From Afipia sp. Root123D2 (lineage in GTDB: Bacteria; Pseudomonadota; Alphaproteobacteria; Rhizobiales; Xanthobacteraceae): 64,000 bases of DNA. Position 1 is the first letter of the stretch; each line of letters begins with the position of its first letter. Shown one piece after another: positions 50,643-59,188 of the stretch. The notes beneath the pieces are model-generated. The model had not been told where the DNA came from and did not search any database. It saw only the letters and a program-made list of their open reading frames with translations. The position numbers and the translations under genes were made by a program. Where the stretch lies: positions 1,669,838 through 1,733,837 of the forward strand of contig NZ_LMDP01000001.1 of NCBI RefSeq assembly GCF_001425835.1, given 5' to 3'.

Positions 50643-50680
50643 GAGCCCGGTCTGTTCGTCAGGCCGGGCTCTTCGCTTTT
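50643..50680 (+). terminator. Rho-independent terminator after rplI
   Basis: An 8-bp stem GAGCCCGG with CCGGGCTC at 50643-50671, then TTCGCTTTT, lies 28 bases after rplI. It overlaps the end of the thioesterase gene on the other strand, so it may work in both directions. Confidence 0.8.
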
Positions 50681-51120
50681 GACGCCGATGCCGGATCCAG
50701 CATCGCGATCGAGGCGAGCGCCGTCGCGGTATGCTTCTCGACACCGTCCTGAACGCAGAACACATCGGCCGCAACGACCGACACGGTCCTGCCGGACTTG
50801 ACCACTTTCGCGCGGCAGATCAGCCGCTCGCCCAACGCTGGCGCGAGAAATTTCAGCTTGAATTCCGCAGTCAGCGCGCCCTGCCCCCGCGCCGTTCCCG
50901 CAGCGATGGTGGTGGCGTTGTCGACCAGAAAAGCACTGACGCCGCCGTGAAAGAATCCGTGCTGCTGCAACAGCTCCGGCTTGCGCGCGACCGACAGCAC
51001 GCAGACGCCCCGCCCCAGTTCGGCAATCTCCGCGCCGACAAGATGCATGAATCCCTGCTTGCCGACCTGCTCGCGAACATGATGCGCGATCGGCGCGAAA
51101 TCCTGATCGCTTGCGATCAT
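50659..51120 (-). CDS. PaaI-type hotdog thioesterase
   Basis: The 153-residue protein has the hotdog fold of phenylacetate thioesterases, with ELLQQHGFFHGGVSAFLVDNATTIAAG carrying the catalytic Asp region. It hydrolyses acyl- or aryl-CoA thioesters; the substrate is not known. The start at ATG 51120 overlaps the end of the TetR gene by 4 bases, so the regulator and enzyme are translated together. Confidence 0.85.
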   Translation of the reverse strand: MIASDQDFAPIAHHVREQVGKQGFMHLVGAEIAELGRGVCVLSVARKPELLQQHGFFHGGVSAFLVDNATTIAAGTARGQGALTAEFKLKFLAPALGERLICRAKVVKSGRTVSVVAADVFCVQDGVEKHTATALASIAMLDPASASKAKSPA

Positions 51121-51719
51121 CGCCCACCTCCCCCACGGATTGAAGCAGGAGCGACCAGCGCCCGAATGGCACAGGAAATCAGCGCATCCGTCTGCATGCG
51201 CGGATCGGACCGCTCGCGGCCCGACAGCCAACGGCGGCAGAAGATCTGCGCCGGGCCGATAATCTGGCTGACGAACACTTCCAGTGGCACGGCGAGCAGT
51301 TCGCCACGCGCCACCCGCGGCGCGCGCCATTGCTCGATTCCATCGGCAAGCGCGGCATTACGTTCGTGTTGCGCGCCGCGCACCTTCTCGACCCATTCGC
51401 TGCGCGAGATCTCGAACAGGAAGCGCGCCTCGCGCCGGTGATCGACAACCCAATCGAGATGCGCACGGACCAGCGCCGCAACACCCTCCGCGGCGTGATC
51501 GATGCCTTTGAGTGAAGCGAGCATGGCGGTGTGGTAGTGCCCGAGAACATCCAGGAACAACGTGCCGGCCAATTCCTGCTTCGATCCGAAAACATGGAAG
51601 AAGCTGCCGTTGGACACACCGGCCTTCTCGCGGATCGCGGCCACCGTCGCGCCTTCGAATCCTTCGCGCTCGAAAACTGTGAGGCCGGCGGTCAGTAATT
51701 CACTGCGAACATCCGTCAC
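51117..51719 (-). CDS. TetR/AcrR family transcriptional regulator
   Basis: This 200-residue regulator has the N-terminal helix-turn-helix typical of TetR (GLTVFEREGFEGATVAAIREKAGVSNGSFFHVFGSKQELAGTLF; key positions 8-55). The rest is a ligand-binding and dimerisation domain. Its stop overlaps the thioesterase start, so it is expected to control that gene and itself. A clear palindrome lies 26-58 bases upstream of its start. The ligand may be an acyl-CoA, judging from the partner. Confidence 0.92.
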   Translation of the reverse strand: MTDVRSELLTAGLTVFEREGFEGATVAAIREKAGVSNGSFFHVFGSKQELAGTLFLDVLGHYHTAMLASLKGIDHAAEGVAALVRAHLDWVVDHRREARFLFEISRSEWVEKVRGAQHERNAALADGIEQWRAPRVARGELLAVPLEVFVSQIIGPAQIFCRRWLSGRERSDPRMQTDALISCAIRALVAPASIRGGGGR

Positions 51720-51744
51720 TGAACTGCTCCGAGCTGCTAACGCC

Positions 51745-51777
51745 GCTAGAGTAACAGTCTAGAGCATTACTCTAACG
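51745..51777. promoter_or_regulatory. Probable TetR operator palindrome
   Basis: TAGAGTAA (51747-51754) and TTACTCTA (51767-51774) form an inverted repeat with a 12-base centre. Flanks extend it to CGCTAGAGTAACA against CGTTAGAGTAATG on the other arm (10 of 13 match). A second inverted pair, CTAGA/TCTAG, lies inside it at 51746-51762. It sits where an autorepressor would bind. Confidence 0.65.
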
Positions 51778-51825
51778 AAAGCAAGCGAACGTCCCGGGCG
51801 GCGGGCATCCGGATTGTGAGAAGAC

Positions 51826-52860
51826 CTATCGCGAGATTGGCGGAATCGGCGGCCCGGCTGGGGCCCGAGGCGGCTCGGGAGGGGCTGGCGGCTTGGCGGC
51901 AACGTCGTCAGCTGGCTTCACGAACACCGGCATCGCTGAAGACGCCGAAGACGATGCGTCCTCAGCAGCTTTCTGCGAGGGAGCCGTCGCCGCAGGTTCC
52001 GACGCCGCCGGTTTGACGGTTTCGGTCCCACTCGGTGCCGGTGTCACGGCTGGCACCGGGTCAGGACGCGTGGCGGCGCTGGTGTCCTTGCCTGGCTCAG
52101 CGGTTTCTGGCTTTGCGGCCTCGCTCTTCGGGGCATCGCTCTTGGCTGGCTCCGACTTGGCTGGCTCGTCCTTCACTGGCTCAGATTTGGCAGGCTCTGT
52201 CTTGGCGGTATCGGATGACTCAGGCTTTGCCGGTTCGGTCTTCGCGGTGTCAGGCTTATCGGCAGTGTCAGACTTGGATGAGTCTGTTTTGGGTGATTCT
52301 GCCGCGGGTGATTCCGTCTTGGCGGATTCCGCCTTTGGCGATTCCGGCTGTCCGGCGTCCTTGTTCTCATGCTTTGCCTGAGATTTCGGATCGGGCTTGC
52401 GCTCATCCTTCGCTGCAGCCGCCTTGGCTTTGTCCTTGTCCCGCCTGCTCTTGGCGGCCTTTTGCTTCGCATCGTCTTGCGGTGCGCGCTGCTCATGCGC
52501 GGCTTCCGGCTTCCGCGCGGGCTCGTCGGCCTCGGGCTTGTTTGCCTCACGTGCCCGGCGGCCGCGACCCTCACGCTCGGCAGGGGCCGGGGCACCGGCG
52601 CCGTTGGAAAGCACATAAGCGCTCAGCATCCCCGCCATATCCGAACTGGTCGTGTAGTGCTGGCGCAGAAAACCGGGAAGCGACCGGGGCAGCACTGATT
52701 TGAGCAAGCCGCGCGGGCTTTTATGACACAGCGCGCAGGTACTGGAGAACAATTGGGGAGCCGACTTGCCCGCTTCGAGGTTCTGGGCTGCGGCCTCCCC
52801 AGCCGCGAGACAACCGAACAGAAGCACCACCGCCGCCAACCTGAGCGCTCGGCCCAACAT
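51826..52860 (-). CDS. Haem c-motif protein with long low-complexity tail
   Basis: The 344-residue protein has a signal peptide (LAAVVLLFGCLAAGEAAA) and a short cytochrome-c-like module with CALCH near residue 42 and possible axial Met in TTSSDMAGMLSAYVLS. A Lys/Glu/Ser/Pro/Ala-rich tail of about 250 residues follows, with many imperfect EPAKSE and KTEPAKPES units. ATG 52860 is preceded by GGAG 8 bases upstream, and the longer frame to 52899 begins with TTG. It looks like an exported haem protein with a charged linker ending in PPAPPEPPRAPAG. No partner is adjacent, and the role is unknown. Confidence 0.7.
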   Translation of the reverse strand: MLGRALRLAAVVLLFGCLAAGEAAAQNLEAGKSAPQLFSSTCALCHKSPRGLLKSVLPRSLPGFLRQHYTTSSDMAGMLSAYVLSNGAGAPAPAEREGRGRRAREANKPEADEPARKPEAAHEQRAPQDDAKQKAAKSRRDKDKAKAAAAKDERKPDPKSQAKHENKDAGQPESPKAESAKTESPAAESPKTDSSKSDTADKPDTAKTEPAKPESSDTAKTEPAKSEPVKDEPAKSEPAKSDAPKSEAAKPETAEPGKDTSAATRPDPVPAVTPAPSGTETVKPAASEPAATAPSQKAAEDASSSASSAMPVFVKPADDVAAKPPAPPEPPRAPAGPPIPPISR

Positions 52861-53137
52861 CCATATTCTCCAGAGACTTAAAGCTGAATCCTGATCCAAA
52901 TCACTCGCCGGGCAAGCGGTTTGCTGTCGCAGGCCACCTTTAGCGGATTATCGGGCGAATGGAAGCATGGAGATTTCGCAACTGCGTTACCCAAAAATCG
53001 GAACAGCCCCGCTCCCGGCGCATTGGCCTAAATCAAAACACCGTTTAAATTAAGTGGAGAGGATGGGTTCTGTCATTTTTCGTTGCGGTCGGGGCGGCCA
53101 CGCTCCAGCCGAACGGTTGGATGGTTGGATACGTTCG

Positions 53138-54388
53138 ATGACCCGCTTGCTGCAATTTGCCCTGACCCGTTTCATCCGGAAAGGCTCGCTGACGTTTACC
53201 ACCGCGTCCGGTCGCACGTTCACCTGCGGCGACGGTACCGGCAAACCGATCAGGGTTCGCTTCCTGTCCAAGGCCGCCGAGCGGCACCTGCTGATCGACC
53301 CCGAACTAGCGCTGGGCGAGATCTACATGGACGGTGAGTTCATCGTCGAGCAAGGCACCATCGCCGACGTGCTGGCGATCGCGCTGGCCCAGCCCGATCA
53401 GTTGCCACGCTGGGCGAAGCCACTGTGGTGGCAGCGCTACCTGACCCGGCACATTCAGCAGTTCAACTATCATGGCCGTTCGAAACGTAACATCGAGCGC
53501 CACTACGATCTCGACGGCCGGCTCTACTCATTGTTCCTCGACGCCGACAAGCAATACAGCTGCGCCTATTTCGAAACGCCTGAGTCCACGCTGGATGATG
53601 CCCAACTCGCAAAAAAGCGTCACGTCACCGCCAAGCTCCTGCTGCGGCCGGGCCATCGCGTGCTCGACATCGGCTCCGGCTGGGGCGGGTTAGCGCTCTA
53701 CTTCGCGGAAATGACCGGCGCCGACGTCACCGGCGTAACGCTGTCAACAGAACAGCTGCAGGTGTCGAACGCACGTGCCGAGGAGAAGGGCCTGACCGGC
53801 TCCGCCCGCTTCCTGCTCCAGGACTATCGCGACATCCCCGGCCCGTTCGACCGGATTTCGTCGGTCGGCATGTTCGAGCATGTCGGCATCCATTTTTATG
53901 ACCGCTTCTTCCAGCGTTGCGCCGAGCTACTCGCCGACGACGGCGTCATGCTGCTCCATGCCATCGGCCGCTCCGAGGGTCCGGGCATCACCAACCCTTG
54001 GGTGGCCAAGTATATTTTCCCCGGAGGTTACATTCCTGCGCTCTCCGAGGTGCTGCCGGCGATCGAGCGTTCCGGCCTCCTCGTCGATGACATCGAAACC
54101 CTGCGGCTGCACTATGCCGAGACGCTGAAGGCCTGGCGCGAGCGGTTCCTCGCCCGCCGTGAGGAAGCTGCCCGGCTTTACGACGAGCGTTTCGTCCGGA
54201 TGTGGGAGTTCTATCTGGCTGCTTCGGAAATGAGTTTCCGCAAGCAGAACATGATGGTGTTCCAGATTCAGATCAGCAAACGACAGGGCGTGGTTCCGAT
54301 CACCCGCGACTATATCGCCGCCGAAGAGCGGCGGTTGCGCGGTATCGAGACCTCGCGCGGACCGCATCTGCAGATGGCGGGCGAGTAA
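53138..54388 (+). CDS. cfa: Cyclopropane-fatty-acyl-phospholipid synthase
   Basis: This 416-residue SAM-dependent enzyme adds a methylene bridge across double bonds of membrane phospholipids, usually in stationary phase or stress. The SAM motif is VLDIGSGWGGLALYFAEM, and GMFEHVGIHFYDRFF is a strong family signature. The N-terminal segment is typical of the family. I start at ATG 53138; the frame is open to 53054. It is followed 146 bases later by dnaB. Confidence 0.93.
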   Translation: MTRLLQFALTRFIRKGSLTFTTASGRTFTCGDGTGKPIRVRFLSKAAERHLLIDPELALGEIYMDGEFIVEQGTIADVLAIALAQPDQLPRWAKPLWWQRYLTRHIQQFNYHGRSKRNIERHYDLDGRLYSLFLDADKQYSCAYFETPESTLDDAQLAKKRHVTAKLLLRPGHRVLDIGSGWGGLALYFAEMTGADVTGVTLSTEQLQVSNARAEEKGLTGSARFLLQDYRDIPGPFDRISSVGMFEHVGIHFYDRFFQRCAELLADDGVMLLHAIGRSEGPGITNPWVAKYIFPGGYIPALSEVLPAIERSGLLVDDIETLRLHYAETLKAWRERFLARREEAARLYDERFVRMWEFYLAASEMSFRKQNMMVFQIQISKRQGVVPITRDYIAAEERRLRGIETSRGPHLQMAGE

Positions 54389-54490
54389 GGCCAAGAAAGA
54401 GACGGTCAAGCGCAATCGCGTTTCGGATGAATCAGTTTATACAGGCTGTGGGTGGCGTGTGAATAAGCCTACATGAGGCTTTCACGGACG

Positions 54491-54506
54491 CTGGCACGAG
54501 TGCCAG
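54491..54506. repeat. Short palindrome before dnaB
   Basis: CTGGCAC-GA-GTGCCAG is a perfect 7-bp inverted repeat 27 bases before the dnaB start. It could be a regulatory site or a leader hairpin. No family match is claimed. Confidence 0.5.
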
Positions 54507-54533
54507 ATACGACAACGCCCCGCATCCGCCGAA

Positions 54534-56048
54534 ATGAAAGTGCATCCAGACCACATGGCCCCTCTTGATTCGAACATTGTGAAGCTCGCGCCCGACGCCG
54601 GCACACCGGCGTACCGGATCGCGCCCCACAACATCGAGGCGGAGCAAAGCGTTCTCGGCGCCATTCTGGTCAACAACGAAGCCTTTTACCGCGTCTCGGA
54701 TTTTCTCGAGCCGAAACACTTTTTCGAGCCGATCCATCAGCTGATCTACGAAACCGCCAGCAGCATCATCCGCGCTGGCAAGATCGCCACACCGGTGACC
54801 CTGAAAACCTTCGTTCCCGCCGAAACCGACATCGGCGGCATGACGGTGGCACAATATCTGGCGCGACTCGCTGCCGAAGCCACCACCATCATTAACGCCA
54901 AGGATTACGGTTACACGATCTATGAGCTGGCGCTGCGCCGCGACCTGATCGGAATCGGCGTCGACATGGTCAACGTCGCCTACGACGCGCCGGTGGATTT
55001 CGCTCCCCGCGCGCAGATCGAGGATGCCGAGCGGCGGCTCTATGAGCTCGCCGAGTCCGGCCGTTACGACGGTGGTTTCCAGCGCTTCGGACAGGCGCTG
55101 ACCACCGCGGTCGATCTCGCCGCAAAGGCATTCCAGCGCGACGGCAAGCTGTCCGGCCTCTCCACCGGTTTGCGCGACCTCGACATCAAGATGGGCGGTC
55201 TGCAGGCATCCGACCTGATCATCGTCGCGGGACGCCCCGGCATGGGCAAGACCGCGCTCGCCACCAACATCGCCTACAACATCGCCCGCGCCCATCGCGA
55301 CGAATTGCAGCCCGACGGCACCCGGAAGACCGTCAACGGCGGCATCGTCGGCTTCTTCTCCTGCGAAATGTCGGCCGAGCAGCTCGCAACGCGTATCATC
55401 GCCGAGCGCACTGGTATCCCGTCGAGCAACATCCGCCGCGGCGGCATCACCGAGGCCGATTTCGATAAGCTCCGCGATCATTCAATCGAGCTGCAGAACC
55501 TGCCGTTCTACGTCGACGAAACCGGCGGCCTGTCGATCTCGCAGCTCACCGCGCGCGCCCGCCGTCTGAAGCGGCAAAAAGGCCTCGACATGATCGTCGT
55601 GGACTACATCCAGCTGCTGCAGGGTTCCGGCAAACGATCCGACAACCGCGTGCAGGAAGTCACGGAAATCACCACCAGTCTCAAGGCGCTGGCAAAGGAA
55701 CTGAATGTTCCGGTCGTGGCGCTGTCACAGCTGTCGCGTCAGGTCGAAAACCGTGACGACAAGCGCCCGCAACTGTCCGACCTTCGTGAATCCGGCTCGA
55801 TCGAACAGGACGCCGACGTCGTCATCTTCGTGTATCGCGAGGAATACTACCTCGCCAACAAGGAGCCGCGCCCAGGCACGCCGGAGCACGAAAAGTGGCA
55901 GCTCGATATCTCGCTGGTTCACGGCAAGGCTGAAGTCATCATCGGCAAGCAGCGTCACGGCCCTACCGGCACGGTGGAATTGCAGTTCGAGGCCAGCGTG
56001 ACCCGCTTCGGCGACCTCAATCAGGACGGCTACCTGCCGGAGCGTTGA
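54534..56048 (+). CDS. dnaB: Replicative DNA helicase DnaB
   Basis: The 504-residue hexameric helicase unwinds DNA ahead of the replisome. The N-terminal domain has PHNIEAEQSVLGAILVNNEAFYR, the helicase domain has Walker A in GRPGMGKTALATNI and Walker B-like LDMIVVDYIQLLQG, and motif 4 is in LRESGSIEQDADVVIFVYR. It contains no intein. The start could be ATG 54534 or 54555. It is followed by a hairpin and then alr on the same strand. Confidence 0.97.
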   Translation: MKVHPDHMAPLDSNIVKLAPDAGTPAYRIAPHNIEAEQSVLGAILVNNEAFYRVSDFLEPKHFFEPIHQLIYETASSIIRAGKIATPVTLKTFVPAETDIGGMTVAQYLARLAAEATTIINAKDYGYTIYELALRRDLIGIGVDMVNVAYDAPVDFAPRAQIEDAERRLYELAESGRYDGGFQRFGQALTTAVDLAAKAFQRDGKLSGLSTGLRDLDIKMGGLQASDLIIVAGRPGMGKTALATNIAYNIARAHRDELQPDGTRKTVNGGIVGFFSCEMSAEQLATRIIAERTGIPSSNIRRGGITEADFDKLRDHSIELQNLPFYVDETGGLSISQLTARARRLKRQKGLDMIVVDYIQLLQGSGKRSDNRVQEVTEITTSLKALAKELNVPVVALSQLSRQVENRDDKRPQLSDLRESGSIEQDADVVIFVYREEYYLANKEPRPGTPEHEKWQLDISLVHGKAEVIIGKQRHGPTGTVELQFEASVTRFGDLNQDGYLPER

Positions 56049-56049
56049 T

Positions 56050-56085
56050 CCTTCCGCGCGCAACTGTGCTAGGGTTGCGCGAAGG
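56050..56085 (+). terminator. Hairpin between dnaB and alr
   Basis: An 8-bp stem CGCGCAAC/GTTGCGCG with a CCTT/AAGG base and a three-base bulge lies directly after dnaB. There is no U-tract. Confidence 0.45.
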
Positions 56086-56097
56086 ACAACACAGACC

Positions 56098-57279
56098 ATG
56101 AACCGCGCGACCGATCCGAAATCCATCATCGGCGACGACGCCCCGACCCCGCCGCATCTCGACGTGCGCGCGCTCGAGGCGACGACCGGCGTACTGACCA
56201 TCGATCTCGATGCCATCGCCGAGAACTGGAGCCGGCTCGAGAGCCGCGCGGTGCCGGCGGAATGTGCCGCAGTGGTCAAGGCCGACGCCTATGGCTGCGG
56301 CCTGCCGCAGGTCACCCGCAAGCTCGCCGCCGCTGGATGCAAGACATTCTTTGTCGCCACCCTTGAAGAAGCAAAGCACGCGCGCGAAGCCGCGCCGTCG
56401 GCGGCGATCTACGTGCTAGATGGTTTCTTCGCCAATTGCGGCGACGTGTTTGCCAAGTTCGATGTTCGCCCGGTGATCGGCGATCTCAGCGAACTCGCCG
56501 AGTGGGACGCCTATCGTCGCACCAGCGGCTGGAAGGGCTCCGCCGCGATCCACGTCGATACCGGCATGAATCGGCTCGGACTCGGCATCAACGACGCGCG
56601 CGGTCTCGTTCCGCGAATCCAGAAGGGCGATCACGGCATCACCCTGGTGATGAGCCATCTGGTCAGCGCGGAAAACGTGCATGCGTCGAGCAACGCCAGA
56701 CAGGCCGCAGCCTTCCGTGAGATCGCGTCGCTGTTTTCCGGTGTGCCTGCCTCGCTCGCGAACTCATCGGGCATCTTCCTCGGTTCGCAATTCCAGTTCG
56801 ACATGGTGCGGCCCGGTGCTGCGCTCTACGGCGTCAACCCGACGCCGGAGGCCGACACGCCGGTTCGCCCGGTCGTCAACCTCAAGGTGCGCGTCGCGCA
56901 GATTCGCAAGATCGAGAAAGGCGAGACCGTCGGCTATGGCGGTATCTGGACTGCGCGGCGTCCGACCCGTCTCGCCGTCGTGACCGCCGGTTATGCCGAC
57001 GGCTATTTCCGCGCCGCCAGTGGCATCGATGGTACCCGCAGCGCCGAAGCGATCGTTGCCGGCCAGCGTTGTCCGATCGCCGGCCGCATTTCGATGGATC
57101 TGACCGCGATCGACATCACCGATCTGCCACCGGGCGCAGTGCGCCGTGGCCATTTCGTGACTTTGATTGGAGATGGTATCGGCGTTGATGAACTGGCCCA
57201 TCATTTCGGCACCATCGGCTATGAGGTGCTGACCAGTCTCGGCAAGCGGTTCATCCGCGCCTATCGCGGCGAGGCGTGA
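56098..57279 (+). CDS. alr: Alanine racemase, biosynthetic type
   Basis: The 393-residue PLP enzyme converts L- to D-alanine for peptidoglycan. The PLP lysine is in AVVKADAYGCG, and the second catalytic region is VGYGGIWTARRPTRLAV with GRISMDLTAIDIT near the end. The first 30 residues before the TIM barrel are a group-specific extension. The start is ATG 56098. It follows dnaB by 49 bases. The dnaB-alr-radA order is common in related genomes. Confidence 0.96.
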   Translation: MNRATDPKSIIGDDAPTPPHLDVRALEATTGVLTIDLDAIAENWSRLESRAVPAECAAVVKADAYGCGLPQVTRKLAAAGCKTFFVATLEEAKHAREAAPSAAIYVLDGFFANCGDVFAKFDVRPVIGDLSELAEWDAYRRTSGWKGSAAIHVDTGMNRLGLGINDARGLVPRIQKGDHGITLVMSHLVSAENVHASSNARQAAAFREIASLFSGVPASLANSSGIFLGSQFQFDMVRPGAALYGVNPTPEADTPVRPVVNLKVRVAQIRKIEKGETVGYGGIWTARRPTRLAVVTAGYADGYFRAASGIDGTRSAEAIVAGQRCPIAGRISMDLTAIDITDLPPGAVRRGHFVTLIGDGIGVDELAHHFGTIGYEVLTSLGKRFIRAYRGEA

Positions 57280-57337
57280 TTTTCGCCTGCAGGGTTTTCG
57301 CGTGAAGAAACGCGTCAAACAAAAAAACGAGCGAAGC

Positions 57338-57733
57338 TCAATCCGGCAGATTCAACTGCCACGACACACCGAACCTGTCGTTGACCCATGCGAATTTGCG
57401 GCTGAACGGATAGGCGTTCAGCGGCATCAGCGTCTGGCCGCCTTCGGCGAGTTTCACATACAGCGCCTCAACCTCGGCGGGCGTTTCGCAATCGACGAAC
57501 ATCGAGACCGCCGGCGTAAAGCCGAACGCATGCTTCACCGGGCTGTCGATGCACATCACCCGCTGGCCGCACAGCGTGAAACTCGCACGCATCACCGTAC
57601 CTTCCGCGCCCGGCCCTTCAGGGCCGTATCGGGTGATGGATGTAACTTCGGAATCCTTGAACAGCGAAACGTAGAACGTCATCGCGGCTTCGGCCTGACC
57701 TTCGAACATCAGAAACGGCGTAATCCTGGTCAT
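57338..57733 (-). CDS. PhnB-like VOC protein
   Basis: The 131-residue single VOC-fold protein starts TRITPFLMFEGQAEAAMTFYVSLF, a pattern of the PhnB/3-demethylubiquinone methyltransferase-like group, whose members usually have unknown function. SVSMFVDCETPAEVEALY is typical of its second half. ATG 57733 follows AAGGA. It lies opposite to alr and converges with it. Confidence 0.8.
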   Translation of the reverse strand: MTRITPFLMFEGQAEAAMTFYVSLFKDSEVTSITRYGPEGPGAEGTVMRASFTLCGQRVMCIDSPVKHAFGFTPAVSMFVDCETPAEVEALYVKLAEGGQTLMPLNAYPFSRKFAWVNDRFGVSWQLNLPD

Positions 57734-57821
57734 GATTATTCCTTCGGTCCATGCGAACAGGCACATGTAACGCGAGGTCTGTTCGCTGCGGGAGAGCGCG
57801 ATTTGACGCGCGGGTAGCGCC

Positions 57822-58898
57822 CTACTTCGTCACCACGAACTTCTGCGCCCGCTTTCCGGTGTCGACCTCCGTGGTGAAAATGTTGCCCTTGGAGTCGATG
57901 GCGAGATTGTGGACCCAGTGGAAGTCACCAGCGTTGCGGCCGTTGCGACCGAAGCGCCCGACGGTCTCGCCGCTTTCCCGCACCAGCGTACGCACTTCAT
58001 TGTTGGAGCCGTCGGCGTTCATCAGGAAGGTCTGCGCGGCATCAGGCCACAGTTCGAGATCCCAAACCGACCCGCTGCCGAGCGTTTTGGTTTCGACGAA
58101 CATCTCCTTCACGAAGGTGCCGTCCTTCTTGAAGACCTGGATACGGTCGTTCTGGCGATCACAGACATAGACCAGCCCGTCCTTGGCGATACGGACGCAA
58201 TGCACCGGATTGCCGAACTGTTTTGAAGGCGGCGCATCGGGCGTGTAAGCCGCGAGCTTCTCATCGGTCGGCGGCTTGCCGTAAGCGCCCCACATCCGCT
58301 TGAATGCGCCGGTCTCGGAGTCGAATACGATGATGCGGTGATTGTAGTAGCCGTCGGCGACGTACAATTCCTTGGCCTCCGCATCGACCGTCATGTTCGC
58401 GGGCCTGCCGAGCCGTGTGGTGTCCTTGCTGTCGGTCTGCGGACCGGATTTGCCGATCTGCATGACAAACTTTCCGTCGCGGGTGAATTTCAGGATCATG
58501 CCGTCAGTGTCGCCATTGCCCGCGAGCCAGACGAAACCCTGGGCGTCTATATAGATGCCGTGTTCGTTGAGCGGCCAGTCGTAGCCGTTGCCCGCGCCGC
58601 CCCAAGCCTTGATGAGGTTGCCGTCTTGATCGAACTCCATGACCGGCGGGGCGGCGACGCAGCACTTGCTGGTCGGCGGATTGAGACTGGCGGCCTTCTC
58701 GTCATTGGTCAGTGTGCGCGGACGCTGCACCACCCAGATGTGATCCTCGCCATCGACCGCGACGCCGGCGGCCTGCCCCATGATCCAGTTGTTCGGCAGC
58801 GGTTTCGGCCAGAACGGATCGACCTGAAATTTCGGCGCATCGGCGGCGTGAACCGCGGTAGCAACCACGAGACCGGCAAGCGCGGATATCCACTTCAT
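57822..58898 (-). CDS. Exported NHL-type beta-propeller protein
   Basis: This 358-residue protein begins with a signal peptide (ISALAGLVVATAVHAAD) and has six-bladed propeller repeats, seen in GVAVDGEDHIWVVQRP, GIYIDAQGFVWLAGN, NMTVDAEAKELYVADGYYN and CVRIAKDGLVYVCDRQNDR. Two Cys in SKCCVAAPP may form a disulphide or bind metal. The family includes peptidyl-amidating lyase-like and binding proteins; no catalytic set can be assigned. It is divergent from radA, about 290 bases away. Confidence 0.8.
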   Translation of the reverse strand: MKWISALAGLVVATAVHAADAPKFQVDPFWPKPLPNNWIMGQAAGVAVDGEDHIWVVQRPRTLTNDEKAASLNPPTSKCCVAAPPVMEFDQDGNLIKAWGGAGNGYDWPLNEHGIYIDAQGFVWLAGNGDTDGMILKFTRDGKFVMQIGKSGPQTDSKDTTRLGRPANMTVDAEAKELYVADGYYNHRIIVFDSETGAFKRMWGAYGKPPTDEKLAAYTPDAPPSKQFGNPVHCVRIAKDGLVYVCDRQNDRIQVFKKDGTFVKEMFVETKTLGSGSVWDLELWPDAAQTFLMNADGSNNEVRTLVRESGETVGRFGRNGRNAGDFHWVHNLAIDSKGNIFTTEVDTGKRAQKFVVTK

Positions 58899-59155
58899 AG
58901 CGTCACTCCCTTTTCCGCGTCGTGCCGGGTGGCCGCGCGGTTGTTGTTTGCGTTCGTGAGACAGCTATTGGGTTCGCGAAAGGCGACAACTCCTTCAGAC
59001 GAGGATCGGGCTGCTCAGGATACCGGCAACGGGTGATTTGACCATGCAAGCTGCGGCGGGGCAGACCCGCAGATCGGTCCCGACCGAGGTGCAGGCTACC
59101 TGTGGATCGAACTGCGATGCCTCGCAATTCCGATTGACTTTTGACCCCGCATAAG

Positions 59156-59170
59156 GAACAAAAGTAGAAC
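59156..59170. promoter_or_regulatory. Candidate alphaproteobacterial LexA box
   Basis: GAAC-N7-GAAC at 59156-59170 is the reverse complement of GTTC-N7-GTTC, the LexA operator type known from alphaproteobacteria. It is 19 bases before the radA start, close to the right place for repression of this recombination gene. Confidence 0.6.
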
Positions 59171-59188
59171 ATAATTTGGGTGATCTTG

